This document shows, piece by piece, positions 6,464-13,295 of a stretch of DNA of 13,295 nucleotides. The DNA comes from Cytophagales bacterium. GTDB taxonomy: Bacteria; Bacteroidota; Bacteroidia; Cytophagales; Cyclobacteriaceae. The stretch covers positions 1 to 13,295 of the forward strand of contig JAGUUF010000167.1 in the NCBI GenBank assembly GCA_020063545.1, given 5' to 3'. The translations under genes and the position numbers were made by a program. Each line of letters starts with the position of its first letter. The first letter of the stretch is position 1. The notes beneath the pieces were generated by a model. That model saw only the letters and a list, made by a program, of their open reading frames with translations, did not search any database and was not told the origin of the DNA.

Positions 6464-6658
6464 TCAGTCGTACATAATCCCTGCCTTTTTTAATGATGTC
6501 TCATCACGCGTAAAAGTGTAACCCTTAACGACATGGCTTTTCCGTTATGCTAACAACAGGTATACTTTTTTAATCAACCGTAGTGTCTTAAATAAGAATT
6601 AATTGAACTGAAATTTTATTTATACGTTTTAAGAAGGATTGTTCATAAAATTGGCCCC
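6464..6658. other. AT-rich intergenic region with a near-direct repeat and a weak promoter
   Basis: This 195-base gap has no credible gene; the only ATG-led frames are under ten codons. A 17-base sequence at 6456-6472 (ending just past the LysE stop) recurs at 6566-6582 with 15 matches: T6, then AATCA, two variable bases, then CGTA. A partial third copy of the CTTTTTTAAT part lies near 6484-6493. Near the EamA gene, TTG (6603-6605), 17 bases, and TACGTTTT (6623-6630) form a weak Bacteroidota-type promoter candidate. An AAGAAGGA run at 6631-6638 is too far from the ATG to be a clear ribosome site. Confidence 0.4.
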
Positions 6659-7582
6659 ATGAGTACCCGACCAGCCTATCTTCCCTACATCGCCCTTGCA
6701 GCCGTTTGTATTATCTGGGGCACTACCTACCTGGCCTTGCGCATTGGTGTTATGCACTTTCCGCCTTTTTTGTTTACGGCTGTGCGGCAGCTGAGCGCAG
6801 GGATTATTCTGTTGGGGCTTATAATGGGGTTCAAAAAAACAGGTTGGCCAACGGCCGGCCATGTTATGCAACAAGCTGTTGCCGGTTTCTTTTTAATTAC
6901 CCTGGGAAACGGGCTCGTAGCCTGGTCAGAAGTGCACATTCCAAGCGGGGTAGCAGCCATAATTTGTTCGTTAATGCCGGTTGCCGTTATCCTTATTAAC
7001 CTGGCCATCGGGCGCGAAGAGAAACCCGGTGTAACCATTGTGCTGGGAGTCATGCTCGGCCTTGGCGGGATTTTGCTGATGTTCAGTGAGCATATTACCG
7101 AATTTTCAAAGACCGAGTATTTGTCGGGCATCCTGCTTACCATGGGTGCAGTGGTAAGCTGGGCGTTCGGCAGCATCTGGATAAAAAAGCACCACACCAA
7201 CAGCAGCCCGTTTGGTAATGCGGCACTTCAAATGTTTTTCGGGGGGTTGTTTTGCCTTCCGGTAAGTTTTGTGGTGGATGATCTGAGCGCGGTTAGCTGG
7301 TCGCCAGAAGCTGTTTACACATTGCTTTACCTGGTTATATTCGGTTCTATTGTGGCATATGCCAGCTACCTGTATGCCTTGCGCAGCCTTCCGATGACCA
7401 TCGTATCCCTCTATGCCTATGTTAATCCGTTGGTGGCGGTCATTCTGGGGTGGGTGGTGTTAAATGAAAAACTGAACCTTACCATTTGGGTGGCCATCCT
7501 GATTACGGTAGCCGGGATTTACATCGTTAACCGCGGGTATCAACTGCGTAACCTATGGAAGACCCAGTTCTCGAAATCATAA
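6659..7582 (+). CDS. EamA/DMT-family transporter
   Basis: A 307-residue member of the drug/metabolite transporter superfamily, with two EamA repeats of five helices each (about 8-142 and 155-292) and therefore ten membrane segments. The first repeat opens with IIWGTTYLALRIG (18-30), the usual W-G-x-x-x start of the family, and includes PSGVAAIICSLMPV (95-108). The second has AVVSWAFGSIWIKK (164-177), and ends with YAYVNPLVAVILGWVVLNEK (252-271), the conserved NP-helix-E signature. Members export amino acids, purines or other metabolites; the substrate cannot be read from the sequence. ATG 6659 places the first helix correctly. Its last 28 bases overlap the start of the GNAT gene, which suggests translational coupling and a shared transcript. 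Confidence 0.88.
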   Translation: MSTRPAYLPYIALAAVCIIWGTTYLALRIGVMHFPPFLFTAVRQLSAGIILLGLIMGFKKTGWPTAGHVMQQAVAGFFLITLGNGLVAWSEVHIPSGVAAIICSLMPVAVILINLAIGREEKPGVTIVLGVMLGLGGILLMFSEHITEFSKTEYLSGILLTMGAVVSWAFGSIWIKKHHTNSSPFGNAALQMFFGGLFCLPVSFVVDDLSAVSWSPEAVYTLLYLVIFGSIVAYASYLYALRSLPMTIVSLYAYVNPLVAVILGWVVLNEKLNLTIWVAILITVAGIYIVNRGYQLRNLWKTQFSKS

Positions 7583-8019
7583 ACTACAAAGCTGAGCACC
7601 AGCCGTGGTTTGAACACCTCAATCGCGAGTGGATTGAAAAATTCTTTTGGATGGAGCCCGTTGATGAGAAGGTGCTGGGCAATCCGGAAGAGCATATCCT
7701 TAACAAAGGTGGCGCCATCCTTATGGCATCGGTAAACAAAGAAATAGCAGGTACCGTTGCATTAAAGTTTGTGAATTTGGGCGTTTATGAATTCACTAAA
7801 ATGGCGGTAGCACAAAAATTCCGGGGTAAAAAAGTGGGTGAGGCCCTGGCAAAAGCCGCTATTGCTAAAGCAAAAGAACTCGGGGCACACAAAATAATAT
7901 TGTATTCAAACACCGTATTGAAGCCGGCTGTTGCCTTGTATCAGAAACTGGGCTTCAGGGAGGTGCCGCTTGACGGTCCTTATAAGCGCAGCAATATAAA
8001 AATGGAGTTGGCCGTGTGA
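7555..8019 (+). CDS. GNAT-family N-acetyltransferase
   Basis: A 154-residue GCN5-related acetyltransferase, the usual length for a stand-alone domain. The acetyl-CoA pyrophosphate loop (motif A) is MAVAQKFRGKKVGEALAKAA (83-102), with the Q/R-x-x-G-x-G/A pattern as QKFRGKKVG. Motif B covers KIILYSNTVLKPAVALYQKL (113-132), followed by GFREV, the usual Y-x-x-x-GF ending. The substrate is unknown; small molecules or protein N-termini are both possible. ATG 7555 lies inside the EamA gene in another frame; the next methionine is at residue 57, so the 28-base overlap appears genuine. Close linkage to the exporter could mean a modify-and-export pair, but this is inference. Confidence 0.85.
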   Translation: MEDPVLEIINYKAEHQPWFEHLNREWIEKFFWMEPVDEKVLGNPEEHILNKGGAILMASVNKEIAGTVALKFVNLGVYEFTKMAVAQKFRGKKVGEALAKAAIAKAKELGAHKIILYSNTVLKPAVALYQKLGFREVPLDGPYKRSNIKMELAV

Positions 8020-8068
8020 TCTCCGAAAATCCCCCAATAATTCATACCTTGAAGAAACAATTCACGCC

Positions 8069-9142
8069 ATGACCATAACCGAAACCATACCGGTTGAGCG
8101 GATTGCAACATCCCGAATCAGCGAAATTGATTTCAAGAACCTGGAATTTGGCAAATATATTTCAGACCATATGGTTGTTGCCGAATACCGGGATAAAAAA
8201 TGGCACGCACCCGTAATCAAACCCTATGGTGAAATGGCCATGACTCCGGCCATCCTCGCCCTGCATTATGGCCAGGCCGTATTCGAAGGGATGAAAGCCT
8301 TCCGGACGGTTGATGGCAACATAACGATATTCAGAATATACAAGCACCACCAGCGGCTTAACCGATCGCTTGAACGCATGTGCATGCCGGCCATCAGAGA
8401 AGATATGTTCGTGCAAAGCCTTCATGCCTTGGTGGAACTTGACCGGGCGTGGGTTCCGGATGATGAAGGCAGCGCTCTGTACATTCGGCCGGTGGTCTTT
8501 GCTTCGGAGTCAAGATTGGGCGTAAAAATATCCGACCAATATAAGTTTGTGGTTATGACCAGCCCGGTTGGTCCTTATTTCAATAAACCCATCAAAGTAA
8601 AAGTTGAAGAAACATATGTTCGGGCGGCTGAAGGTGGCACCGGTTATGCCAAATGTGCCGGCAACTATGGAGGGGCATTTTACCCTACCCAATTGGCTCG
8701 CCAGCAGGGCTACGACCAGGTGCTGTGGACGGATGCAAAAGAACACAACTACATTGATGAGTCAGGCGCGATGAACGTGATGTTTGTGCTGAACGGAAAG
8801 CTGGTAACCCCCAGGTTAACCACCGCGCTGCTGGATGGCGTAACACGCGACTCCATTCTTACACTGGCCAACGAAACGGGCATGCCTGCCGAAGAGCGGA
8901 GGGTAAGCCTGGATGACCTGATAGCGGGATTTGAACAGGGAACATTAACCGAGGCATTTGGCGCAGGAACGGCCGCGGTAGTTGCCCCCATCGCAACGAT
9001 AAACATACACGGGAAGGATTACCACCTTCCACCGGTTACAGACGCTTCATTTCAAATGCGCATAAAGAAAAAACTGTACAACATCCGCCACGGCATTGAA
9101 CCGGATAAACACAACTGGAACTACACGATTGTTGTGAAATAA
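8069..9142 (+). CDS. ilvE: Branched-chain amino acid aminotransferase
   Basis: A 357-residue fold-type IV PLP enzyme catalysing the last step of valine, leucine and isoleucine synthesis and the first step of their breakdown, using 2-oxoglutarate/glutamate in the cytoplasm. The length and the N-terminal extension fit the larger (BCAT/eukaryote-like) subgroup. Visible landmarks are HYGQAVFEGMKAFR (66-79), YIRPVVFAS (138-146), the Schiff-base lysine K195 in YAKCAGNYGG (193-202), YIDESGAMN (228-236), which binds PLP with the glutamate E232, and LTEAFGAGTAAVVAPI (293-308) near the phosphate site. All catalytic residues are present. ATG 8069 is 49 bases after the GNAT stop; TACCTTGA near 8046 is only a partial -7 match. 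It may read from the EamA promoter or its own. Confidence 0.93.
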   Translation: MTITETIPVERIATSRISEIDFKNLEFGKYISDHMVVAEYRDKKWHAPVIKPYGEMAMTPAILALHYGQAVFEGMKAFRTVDGNITIFRIYKHHQRLNRSLERMCMPAIREDMFVQSLHALVELDRAWVPDDEGSALYIRPVVFASESRLGVKISDQYKFVVMTSPVGPYFNKPIKVKVEETYVRAAEGGTGYAKCAGNYGGAFYPTQLARQQGYDQVLWTDAKEHNYIDESGAMNVMFVLNGKLVTPRLTTALLDGVTRDSILTLANETGMPAEERRVSLDDLIAGFEQGTLTEAFGAGTAAVVAPIATINIHGKDYHLPPVTDASFQMRIKKKLYNIRHGIEPDKHNWNYTIVVK

Positions 9143-9218
9143 CCAACGCTGGTTGTGCCGATCCATAAGAACTATGCAGATTGCTTTCACTGCTTTTATA
9201 ATTACTTCAACTTAAGCT

Positions 9219-9857
9219 ATGAGTGAATTTCCGAAAACCGAACGCACAACGGTAACACGTCTCGCCAAGCGCGCATCATACGATAAAGCAACTATTTATT
9301 CGATTCTGGATGAAGCGCTTTACTGCACAGTGGCATTTGTGTTAAATGGAGAGCCGGTTCAGATTCCTACAGGCTTCTGCCGTTTTAACGATAAACTTTA
9401 CATTCACGGTTCGGTAGGGAGTTTTTACATGCGCGAACTTGCCGGCAAAAAATTACCGGTTTGCATTTGTGTAACCTGCCTTGACGGCCTGGTGCTGGCC
9501 CGCTCGGCCTTTCATCACTCGATGAATTACCGCTCGGTAGTGCTTTTCAGCAAGCCTGAACAGGTAACGGATGAACATGAACTTTACCATGCCCTTGAAG
9601 TTTTTACCAACAAAATGCAACCGGGCCGGTGGAATGACGTGCGAAAACCCACACCGGCTGAATGGAAGGCCACTATGGTACTGGCGTTCCAAATCGAAGA
9701 AGTTTCGGCAAAAATAAGAACCGGCCCCCCGGTGGATGATGAAGAGGATTATGCGCTGGATGTATGGGCTGGTGTAGTGCCTCTTACCGTTGAACGGAAA
9801 ACCCCGGTGCCTGATCCGAAGCTGAAAACAGGTGTTTCAATTCCTGCTTACCTGTAA
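9219..9857 (+). CDS. Pyridoxamine 5'-phosphate oxidase-like flavin-binding protein (NimA-like, split barrel)
   Basis: A 212-residue protein of the FMN-binding split-barrel superfamily, close in style to the COG3467/NimA-type flavoproteins. It opens with TERTTVTRLAKRASYDKATI (7-26), the usual helical lead-in, followed by a barrel with strands around YCTVAFVLNGEPVQIPT (35-51), YIHGSVGSFYMREL (61-74) and ICVTCLDGLVLARSAFHHSM (83-102), and then NYRSVVLF (103-110). It is not a true PdxH: it lacks the classic PNPOx C-terminal signature. Such proteins bind FMN, or in some cases F420 or heme, and reduce small molecules; the substrate here is unknown. Its stop and the start of the next gene overlap as TAATG, so the two products are probably made in step. 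The start ATG fits the family length. Confidence 0.8.
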   Translation: MSEFPKTERTTVTRLAKRASYDKATIYSILDEALYCTVAFVLNGEPVQIPTGFCRFNDKLYIHGSVGSFYMRELAGKKLPVCICVTCLDGLVLARSAFHHSMNYRSVVLFSKPEQVTDEHELYHALEVFTNKMQPGRWNDVRKPTPAEWKATMVLAFQIEEVSAKIRTGPPVDDEEDYALDVWAGVVPLTVERKTPVPDPKLKTGVSIPAYL

Positions 9858-10957
9858 TGCCCGCGGTTACAAAACCAGCCCTGCTGCTCGACAAGGAAAA
9901 ATGCCTGAAGAATATTTCCCGTATGGCAGAAAAAGCGCAAAGAAACAACCTGAACTTCAGGCCCCACTTCAAAACACACCAGTCGCATGAAATCGGCAGG
10001 TGGTTCCGGGATTTTGGTGTAAACACGATAACCGTTTCATCCTTATCCATGGCCGAATATTTCGCCCAGGATGGCTGGACTGATATAACGGTAGCCTTTC
10101 CGGCTAATGTTCATGAACATGAACTAATCAACCGGCTGGCTGCGACAATAACCTTGAATCTCCTGGTAGAATCCCCGGTTATTGTGCAACAGCTGCGCGA
10201 GCGGCTTATCCACCCCATCGGGTTGTTTGTAAAAATTGACAGCGGTTACCACCGAACCGGGGTGAATCCATCCGATAAAGACCTCCTGGATTCGATTCTT
10301 AACGAGATTAGCCAATCGGAAAAATTTTCATTCAAAGGTTTTTTAACCCATGCCGGCCACAGCTACAAAGCGCGTTCACGAAATGAACTTGAGCGCATTC
10401 ATACTGAGTCGCTTGCGATTATGCGGAACCTGAACGATCGCTATCAGAAACAGTATCCTGACCTGGTGATTTCCATTGGCGATACGCCATCGTGCAGCGT
10501 GCTGGAAGATTTTTCCGGGACTGACGAAATGCGGCCTGGTAATTTTGTATTTTATGATGTAACCCAAACGGCTATCGGCTCCTGCCGGGAAGATGATGTT
10601 GCCGTGTGCATGGCGTGCCCGGTGGTGAGCAAACACCCGCAACGAAACGAGTTGGTTGTTTATGGGGGCAGTGTACATTTTTCGAAAGATTCACTAAATG
10701 AAAACGGGTCATTGATTTTCGGAAAGGTTGTAAACCTTACCGAATCCGGGTGGGACACACGCCCTACCATGCTGTATGTCAAATCGCTTTCGCAGGAGCA
10801 CGGCATTATTCACGGCCCGGCCGAAGCGATCCGGTCAGTGAAGGAAGGCGATGTACTCGGCATACTGCCGGTGCATTCCTGCTTAACAGCCGATTGCATG
10901 GGCCGTTACCTGACTACCCAAGGGGTGGCCATTACGCGTTTTCGCTATCACCCCTGA
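9857..10957 (+). CDS. DSD1-family PLP enzyme (D-serine dehydratase / D-threonine aldolase-like)
   Basis: A 366-residue fold-type III PLP enzyme of the DSD1/D-threonine aldolase family, which uses PLP and a divalent metal to cleave or dehydrate D-3-hydroxy amino acids. The N-terminal alanine-racemase-like barrel carries the PLP lysine K39 in RPHFKTHQ (35-42), with VKIDSGYHRTG (125-135) and GFLTHAGHSY (161-170) on the barrel. The C-terminal beta domain has VHSCLTAD (339-346), whose H340 and C342 match the H-x-C zinc ligands of D-serine dehydratase. D-serine dehydratase, D-threonine aldolase and 3-hydroxy-D-aspartate aldolase activities cannot be separated from sequence alone. The ATG overlaps the previous stop (TAATG). 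The last 26 bases overlap the end of the opposing ABC ATPase gene. Confidence 0.85.
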   Translation: MPAVTKPALLLDKEKCLKNISRMAEKAQRNNLNFRPHFKTHQSHEIGRWFRDFGVNTITVSSLSMAEYFAQDGWTDITVAFPANVHEHELINRLAATITLNLLVESPVIVQQLRERLIHPIGLFVKIDSGYHRTGVNPSDKDLLDSILNEISQSEKFSFKGFLTHAGHSYKARSRNELERIHTESLAIMRNLNDRYQKQYPDLVISIGDTPSCSVLEDFSGTDEMRPGNFVFYDVTQTAIGSCREDDVAVCMACPVVSKHPQRNELVVYGGSVHFSKDSLNENGSLIFGKVVNLTESGWDTRPTMLYVKSLSQEHGIIHGPAEAIRSVKEGDVLGILPVHSCLTADCMGRYLTTQGVAITRFRYHP

Positions 10958-11624
10958 CTATCCTACCATCGCTCATCTCTACCACGCGGTCCGACCGTTT
11001 GGCAAAATCTTCATCATGGGTAACGGCAATAATGGTTTGGCGGTACGTGTGGGTTAGCTCGTGCAGGATATCGAAGACAAGGTTGGAATTGTACGAGTCG
11101 AGGTTGCCGGTAGGCTCATCGCCCATAATAATGTCCGGATCGTTAATCAGCGCGCGCGCTATGGCAACCCGTTGCTGTTGCCCGCCCGATAACTTTGACG
11201 AAAGTTTCAAAGCCTGGTCGCTTACGCCAAGTATTCTAAGTTTGTCGATGGCGCGGGATTCAATTTCTTCCTTCGAATATTTACCCAATTTCTGGGCAGG
11301 CAGCATTACGTTTTGCAAGGCGGTAAATTCGGGAAGAAGATAATGAAACTGGAAAATGAAGCCAATGTGCTTGTTGCGGAAGGCGGAAAGGAAATTTTGA
11401 TCTCTGCCCGTTAAGGACTGGCCGGCTATTTCAAGCTCCCCGTCAAAATCGGTGTCCATGGTAGAGAGCACATACATCAGTGTTGATTTGCCGCACCCGG
11501 ATTTACCCATCAGGCACATAAATTCGCCTTTGTTTACGGTCAGGTCAATTTCTTTTAATACCTGGAATTTTTCCGGTTCATAAAAGTACTTACTGATTTT
11601 TCGGGTTAGCAATACCGGCTCCAT
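10932..11624 (-). CDS. ABC transporter ATP-binding protein (LolD/MacB/DevA class)
   Basis: A 230-residue ATPase of the MacB/LolD class that powers the adjacent permease. Motifs in order are Walker A GKSGCGKST (40-48), Q-loop Q92 in FQFHYLLPEF, the ABC signature LSGGQ (145-149) followed by QQRVAIARALINDP, Walker B with the catalytic Glu in IIMGDEPTGNLDS (165-177), D-loop, and switch histidine H203 in VTHDEDFAKRSDRV. All key residues are intact, and the length matches a single nucleotide-binding domain. The ATG at 11622-11624 is 2 bases after the stop of the permease, so the gene is the last of an operon. Its TAA at 10932-10934 lies 26 bases inside the opposing DSD1 gene. Confidence 0.95.
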   Translation of the reverse strand: MEPVLLTRKISKYFYEPEKFQVLKEIDLTVNKGEFMCLMGKSGCGKSTLMYVLSTMDTDFDGELEIAGQSLTGRDQNFLSAFRNKHIGFIFQFHYLLPEFTALQNVMLPAQKLGKYSKEEIESRAIDKLRILGVSDQALKLSSKLSGGQQQRVAIARALINDPDIIMGDEPTGNLDSYNSNLVFDILHELTHTYRQTIIAVTHDEDFAKRSDRVVEMSDGRIVRGDSENA

Positions 11625-11626
11625 TG

Positions 11627-12874
11627 TTATTGTCCGCGTATAATTTCAATGGGATCAACACGGGCCGCTTTTCGCGATGGCGTAAACCCAGCAAAGGCGG
11701 TTGTCAGCACACCAAAAACAATTCCGATGAGGTAGTATTTCGGGTCGAAGTTTACCGGAAAGTGATCGAGGCTAACAATATCACCGCCATCAAAAGGTGC
11801 TTTTGAAATAAGCCAGGAGAGCACGTATCCAATCAGCAATCCCATAAGTCCACCGGCAAACCCGATAACCACCGACTGAATCATAAAAATCATGCGTACA
11901 TCCTTGCCGGCAAAGCCCATGGCTTTTAGTATGGCAATGTCTTTCATTTTGTTATAAATCGTCATGGTAAGAATGTTATAAATTCCAAAGCCGGCAACAA
12001 TCAGCAGCGTAACCGATACTGACCAGGTAATGATATTGCGGATGGTTACACCGGTCAGGAACGTAGCATTGGCTGTTTCCCAGTCTTCGGCTTTGTAGCC
12101 GAACATCGCCTGGAATTCAGGCGCAATAATTTTGGCCTGTTGGCGGTTGTGCACTTTAATATTAATATCGGTAATGTAGGTCTGATCTTTTTGCAAAATT
12201 GTTTGCACCGTGGAAATGTTGGCATAGGCGCGCACATTATCAACTACGCCAATACCCATCTGGAAAGTACCGAGAATCTTCAACGTCATGGTATAGCCCT
12301 GCGGGGTAGTAATCACCACACGGTCGCCCGTAACGGCATTAAGTTTCCGGGCAAGTCCGGTGCCCACCAGTATGCCATCGGGGTTTGATTTAAGGTCTTC
12401 AAGCCGGCCCGACTTCAGGCGGGAGCGAATATCAAAGAGTTTATCTTCTTCCAGGATATCTACACCCAGTATTTGCCCGTTTAGTTGTACCGGGCCAAAG
12501 TTGTAAAACACCTGCGATGAAAGGGTTGGGGCAACGCCTGAAACCCGCGGATCGTTGCGGATGATCGACACCATCTGCAGGGCATTCCGGAGCTTGGTGG
12601 TTTCTGCTTTCGGCTTTTGATGGTGTACCCGGTTGATTCCGGCAGGATTGACTTCATCCAGAATGGTGGTACGCTCTTCGGTAATGTCGTGGTAAATGTG
12701 AATATCGGGCGAGGAGGTCATCGTTACATCTTCTGTAAACTGGTTAAGGCCCGTCATTAAACTTACCAGTGCGATGAACATACCAATACCAAACGTAACC
12801 CCCAGCATGGCCACAATGGTTTGTTTTGGTTTTGAAACAAGATGGGTCCAGGCTATTTCAAAAACGGGCGTCAT
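11627..12874 (-). CDS. ABC transporter permease, FtsX/MacB-LolC type
   Basis: A 415-residue permease with the type VII (MacB-like) topology: one N-terminal helix (about 20-42), a large periplasmic MacB-type core domain (about 45-280), and three helices (about 283-305, 329-357, 380-398). The cytoplasmic loop after helix 2, YNKMKDIAILKAMGF (307-321), is the conserved coupling region, and the C-terminal PSRKAARVDPIEIIRG (399-414) is the standard ending of FtsX-domain permeases. The ATPase is a separate gene, as in LolCDE or DevBCA, not fused as in MacB. It lies 1 base after the adaptor gene and 2 bases before the ATPase gene. The substrate is unknown; lipids, lipoproteins or small toxic compounds are all possible. 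Confidence 0.93.
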   Translation of the reverse strand: MTPVFEIAWTHLVSKPKQTIVAMLGVTFGIGMFIALVSLMTGLNQFTEDVTMTSSPDIHIYHDITEERTTILDEVNPAGINRVHHQKPKAETTKLRNALQMVSIIRNDPRVSGVAPTLSSQVFYNFGPVQLNGQILGVDILEEDKLFDIRSRLKSGRLEDLKSNPDGILVGTGLARKLNAVTGDRVVITTPQGYTMTLKILGTFQMGIGVVDNVRAYANISTVQTILQKDQTYITDINIKVHNRQQAKIIAPEFQAMFGYKAEDWETANATFLTGVTIRNIITWSVSVTLLIVAGFGIYNILTMTIYNKMKDIAILKAMGFAGKDVRMIFMIQSVVIGFAGGLMGLLIGYVLSWLISKAPFDGGDIVSLDHFPVNFDPKYYLIGIVFGVLTTAFAGFTPSRKAARVDPIEIIRGQ

Positions 12875-12875
12875 G

Positions 12876-13295
12876 CTAGTTTACCTTTACCAGGCTTTGA
12901 CCGTCAATGCCCTCCAGCACTTCTACTTCATCAAGGGTGGTAATGCCTTTTACAATTTTTATCTTTTGAACTCCCGTTTTACTTCGTATAATTACTGAGT
13001 CACCAGGAAGTAATGCACTTTTGGGTATAACCAGGGCGTTCGGATTTTCACGGATAATGATATTGGCCTCAAGGGCAAGCCCTGAAAAGTTTCCGGGAAG
13101 CCTTTCGTTAAGCGTTGCATCCACCCGGAAGGATTGCTGGCGCGCATCTACCAACGGATAGATTTTGCTTACGATGGCTTTAAAGATTTGCTCGGGGTAT
13201 GCATCAATCTTTACCACTACCGGCTGGCCGGCTTTAATGCGTTGGATATCGAGTTCATCTACACTGAGTTGCAGGTAGAAGGATTGGGAACTTCC
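12876..13295 (-). CDS. ABC exporter membrane fusion (HlyD/MacA/DevB-type adaptor) protein, C-terminal part
   Basis: The frame is open to the window end, giving 139 residues of the carboxy half; the true start is beyond 13295. The segment has the beta-barrel of periplasmic adaptors: FYLQLSVDELDIQRIKAGQP (6-25), then VVKIDAYPEQIFKAIVSKIY, which fits the barrel strand motif with the GQPV turn, and VIPKSALLPGDSVIIRSK near the C-terminus, the usual membrane-proximal ending (P-x-x-A, then a strand pair ending KIVKG). No coiled-coil or lipoyl part is within the window. Order adaptor-permease-ATPase is the same as in DevBCA-type exporters. The TAG stop at 12876-12878 is 1 base before the permease ATG. 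Confidence 0.85.
   Translation of the reverse strand, partial: GSSQSFYLQLSVDELDIQRIKAGQPVVVKIDAYPEQIFKAIVSKIYPLVDARQQSFRVDATLNERLPGNFSGLALEANIIIRENPNALVIPKSALLPGDSVIIRSKTGVQKIKIVKGITTLDEVEVLEGIDGQSLVKVN

Noticed and set aside
6464..6658. Riboswitch or small RNA in the gap before the EamA gene
   Set aside because: No conserved fold, stable long stem or terminator could be drawn; only repeats and a weak promoter are visible.
9219..9857. Annotation as pdxH, true pyridoxamine phosphate oxidase
   Set aside because: The lead-in and barrel match the NimA-like/COG3467 group, and the PdxH C-terminal signature is missing.
9857..10957. Annotation as alanine racemase
   Set aside because: The RPHFKTHQ lysine motif and the C-terminal HSC zinc-ligand motif fit the DSD1/D-threonine aldolase family.
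10750..11343. Plus-strand open frame extending over the ABC ATPase
   Set aside because: It is antisense to the complete ATPase with intact Walker and signature motifs and overlaps the DSD1 gene in another frame.
11627..12874. Annotation of the permease as MacB
   Set aside because: MacB carries its ATPase domain in the same chain; here the ATPase is a separate gene, so only a general MacB/LolC-type permease can be stated.
1..13295. CRISPR array, insertion sequence, prophage or defence island
   Set aside because: No regularly spaced repeats, transposase, integrase, nuclease or phage structural gene is found; the window reads as housekeeping and transport genes.

Overview
The window comes from a member of the Bacteroidota, most likely a Cytophagales-type bacterium. 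The evidence is a large secreted protein ending in a type IX secretion system (T9SS) type B / gliding-motility-associated C-terminal domain, near absence of Shine-Dalgarno sequences, several sites resembling the Bacteroidota promoter (TTG, about 19 bases, TAnnTTTG), and the N-terminal style of the LysE- and RlmD-like proteins. It reads as ordinary chromosome: no insertion sequence, phage gene, CRISPR array or toxin-antitoxin pair is visible.

Layout. Positions 1-1481 (minus) hold rlmD and, overlapping its stop by ATGA, the first 13 codons of a gene that resembles nagZ. Divergent from rlmD is a 903-residue T9SS-exported surface protein (1546-4257). It converges, with only 2 bases between stops, on a TPR/two-helix/SH3 membrane protein of BatE-like layout (4260-4988, minus). 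Then come tRNA-Lys(UUU) with a clear terminator, a rhodanese lipoprotein and a LysE-type exporter starting at TTG (all plus). After a 195-base AT-rich gap lies a plus-strand run: EamA transporter, overlapping GNAT acetyltransferase, branched-chain aminotransferase ilvE, a PNPOx-like flavin-binding protein and a DSD1-type PLP enzyme fused to it by a TAATG stop/start overlap. The DSD1 gene overlaps, tail to tail by 26 bases, a minus-strand ABC export operon: membrane fusion protein (cut by the window end), FtsX-like permease, then ATPase, with gaps of 1 and 2 bases.

How the genes relate. The ABC trio is one functional unit, an exporter that couples a periplasmic adaptor to a MacB/LolC-type permease. 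The middle run has an amino-acid flavour (LysE exporter, EamA exporter, ilvE, D-amino-acid lyase), but only the tight pairs (EamA-GNAT and PNPOx-DSD1) can be argued to be co-translated.

No clearly new system was found. The observations most worth following are a palindromic repeat inserted in frame inside rlmD, three related copies of a short sequence around the tRNA gene, the Cys-paired tandem repeats of the surface protein, and the coupled flavoprotein/D-hydroxy-amino-acid lyase pair.
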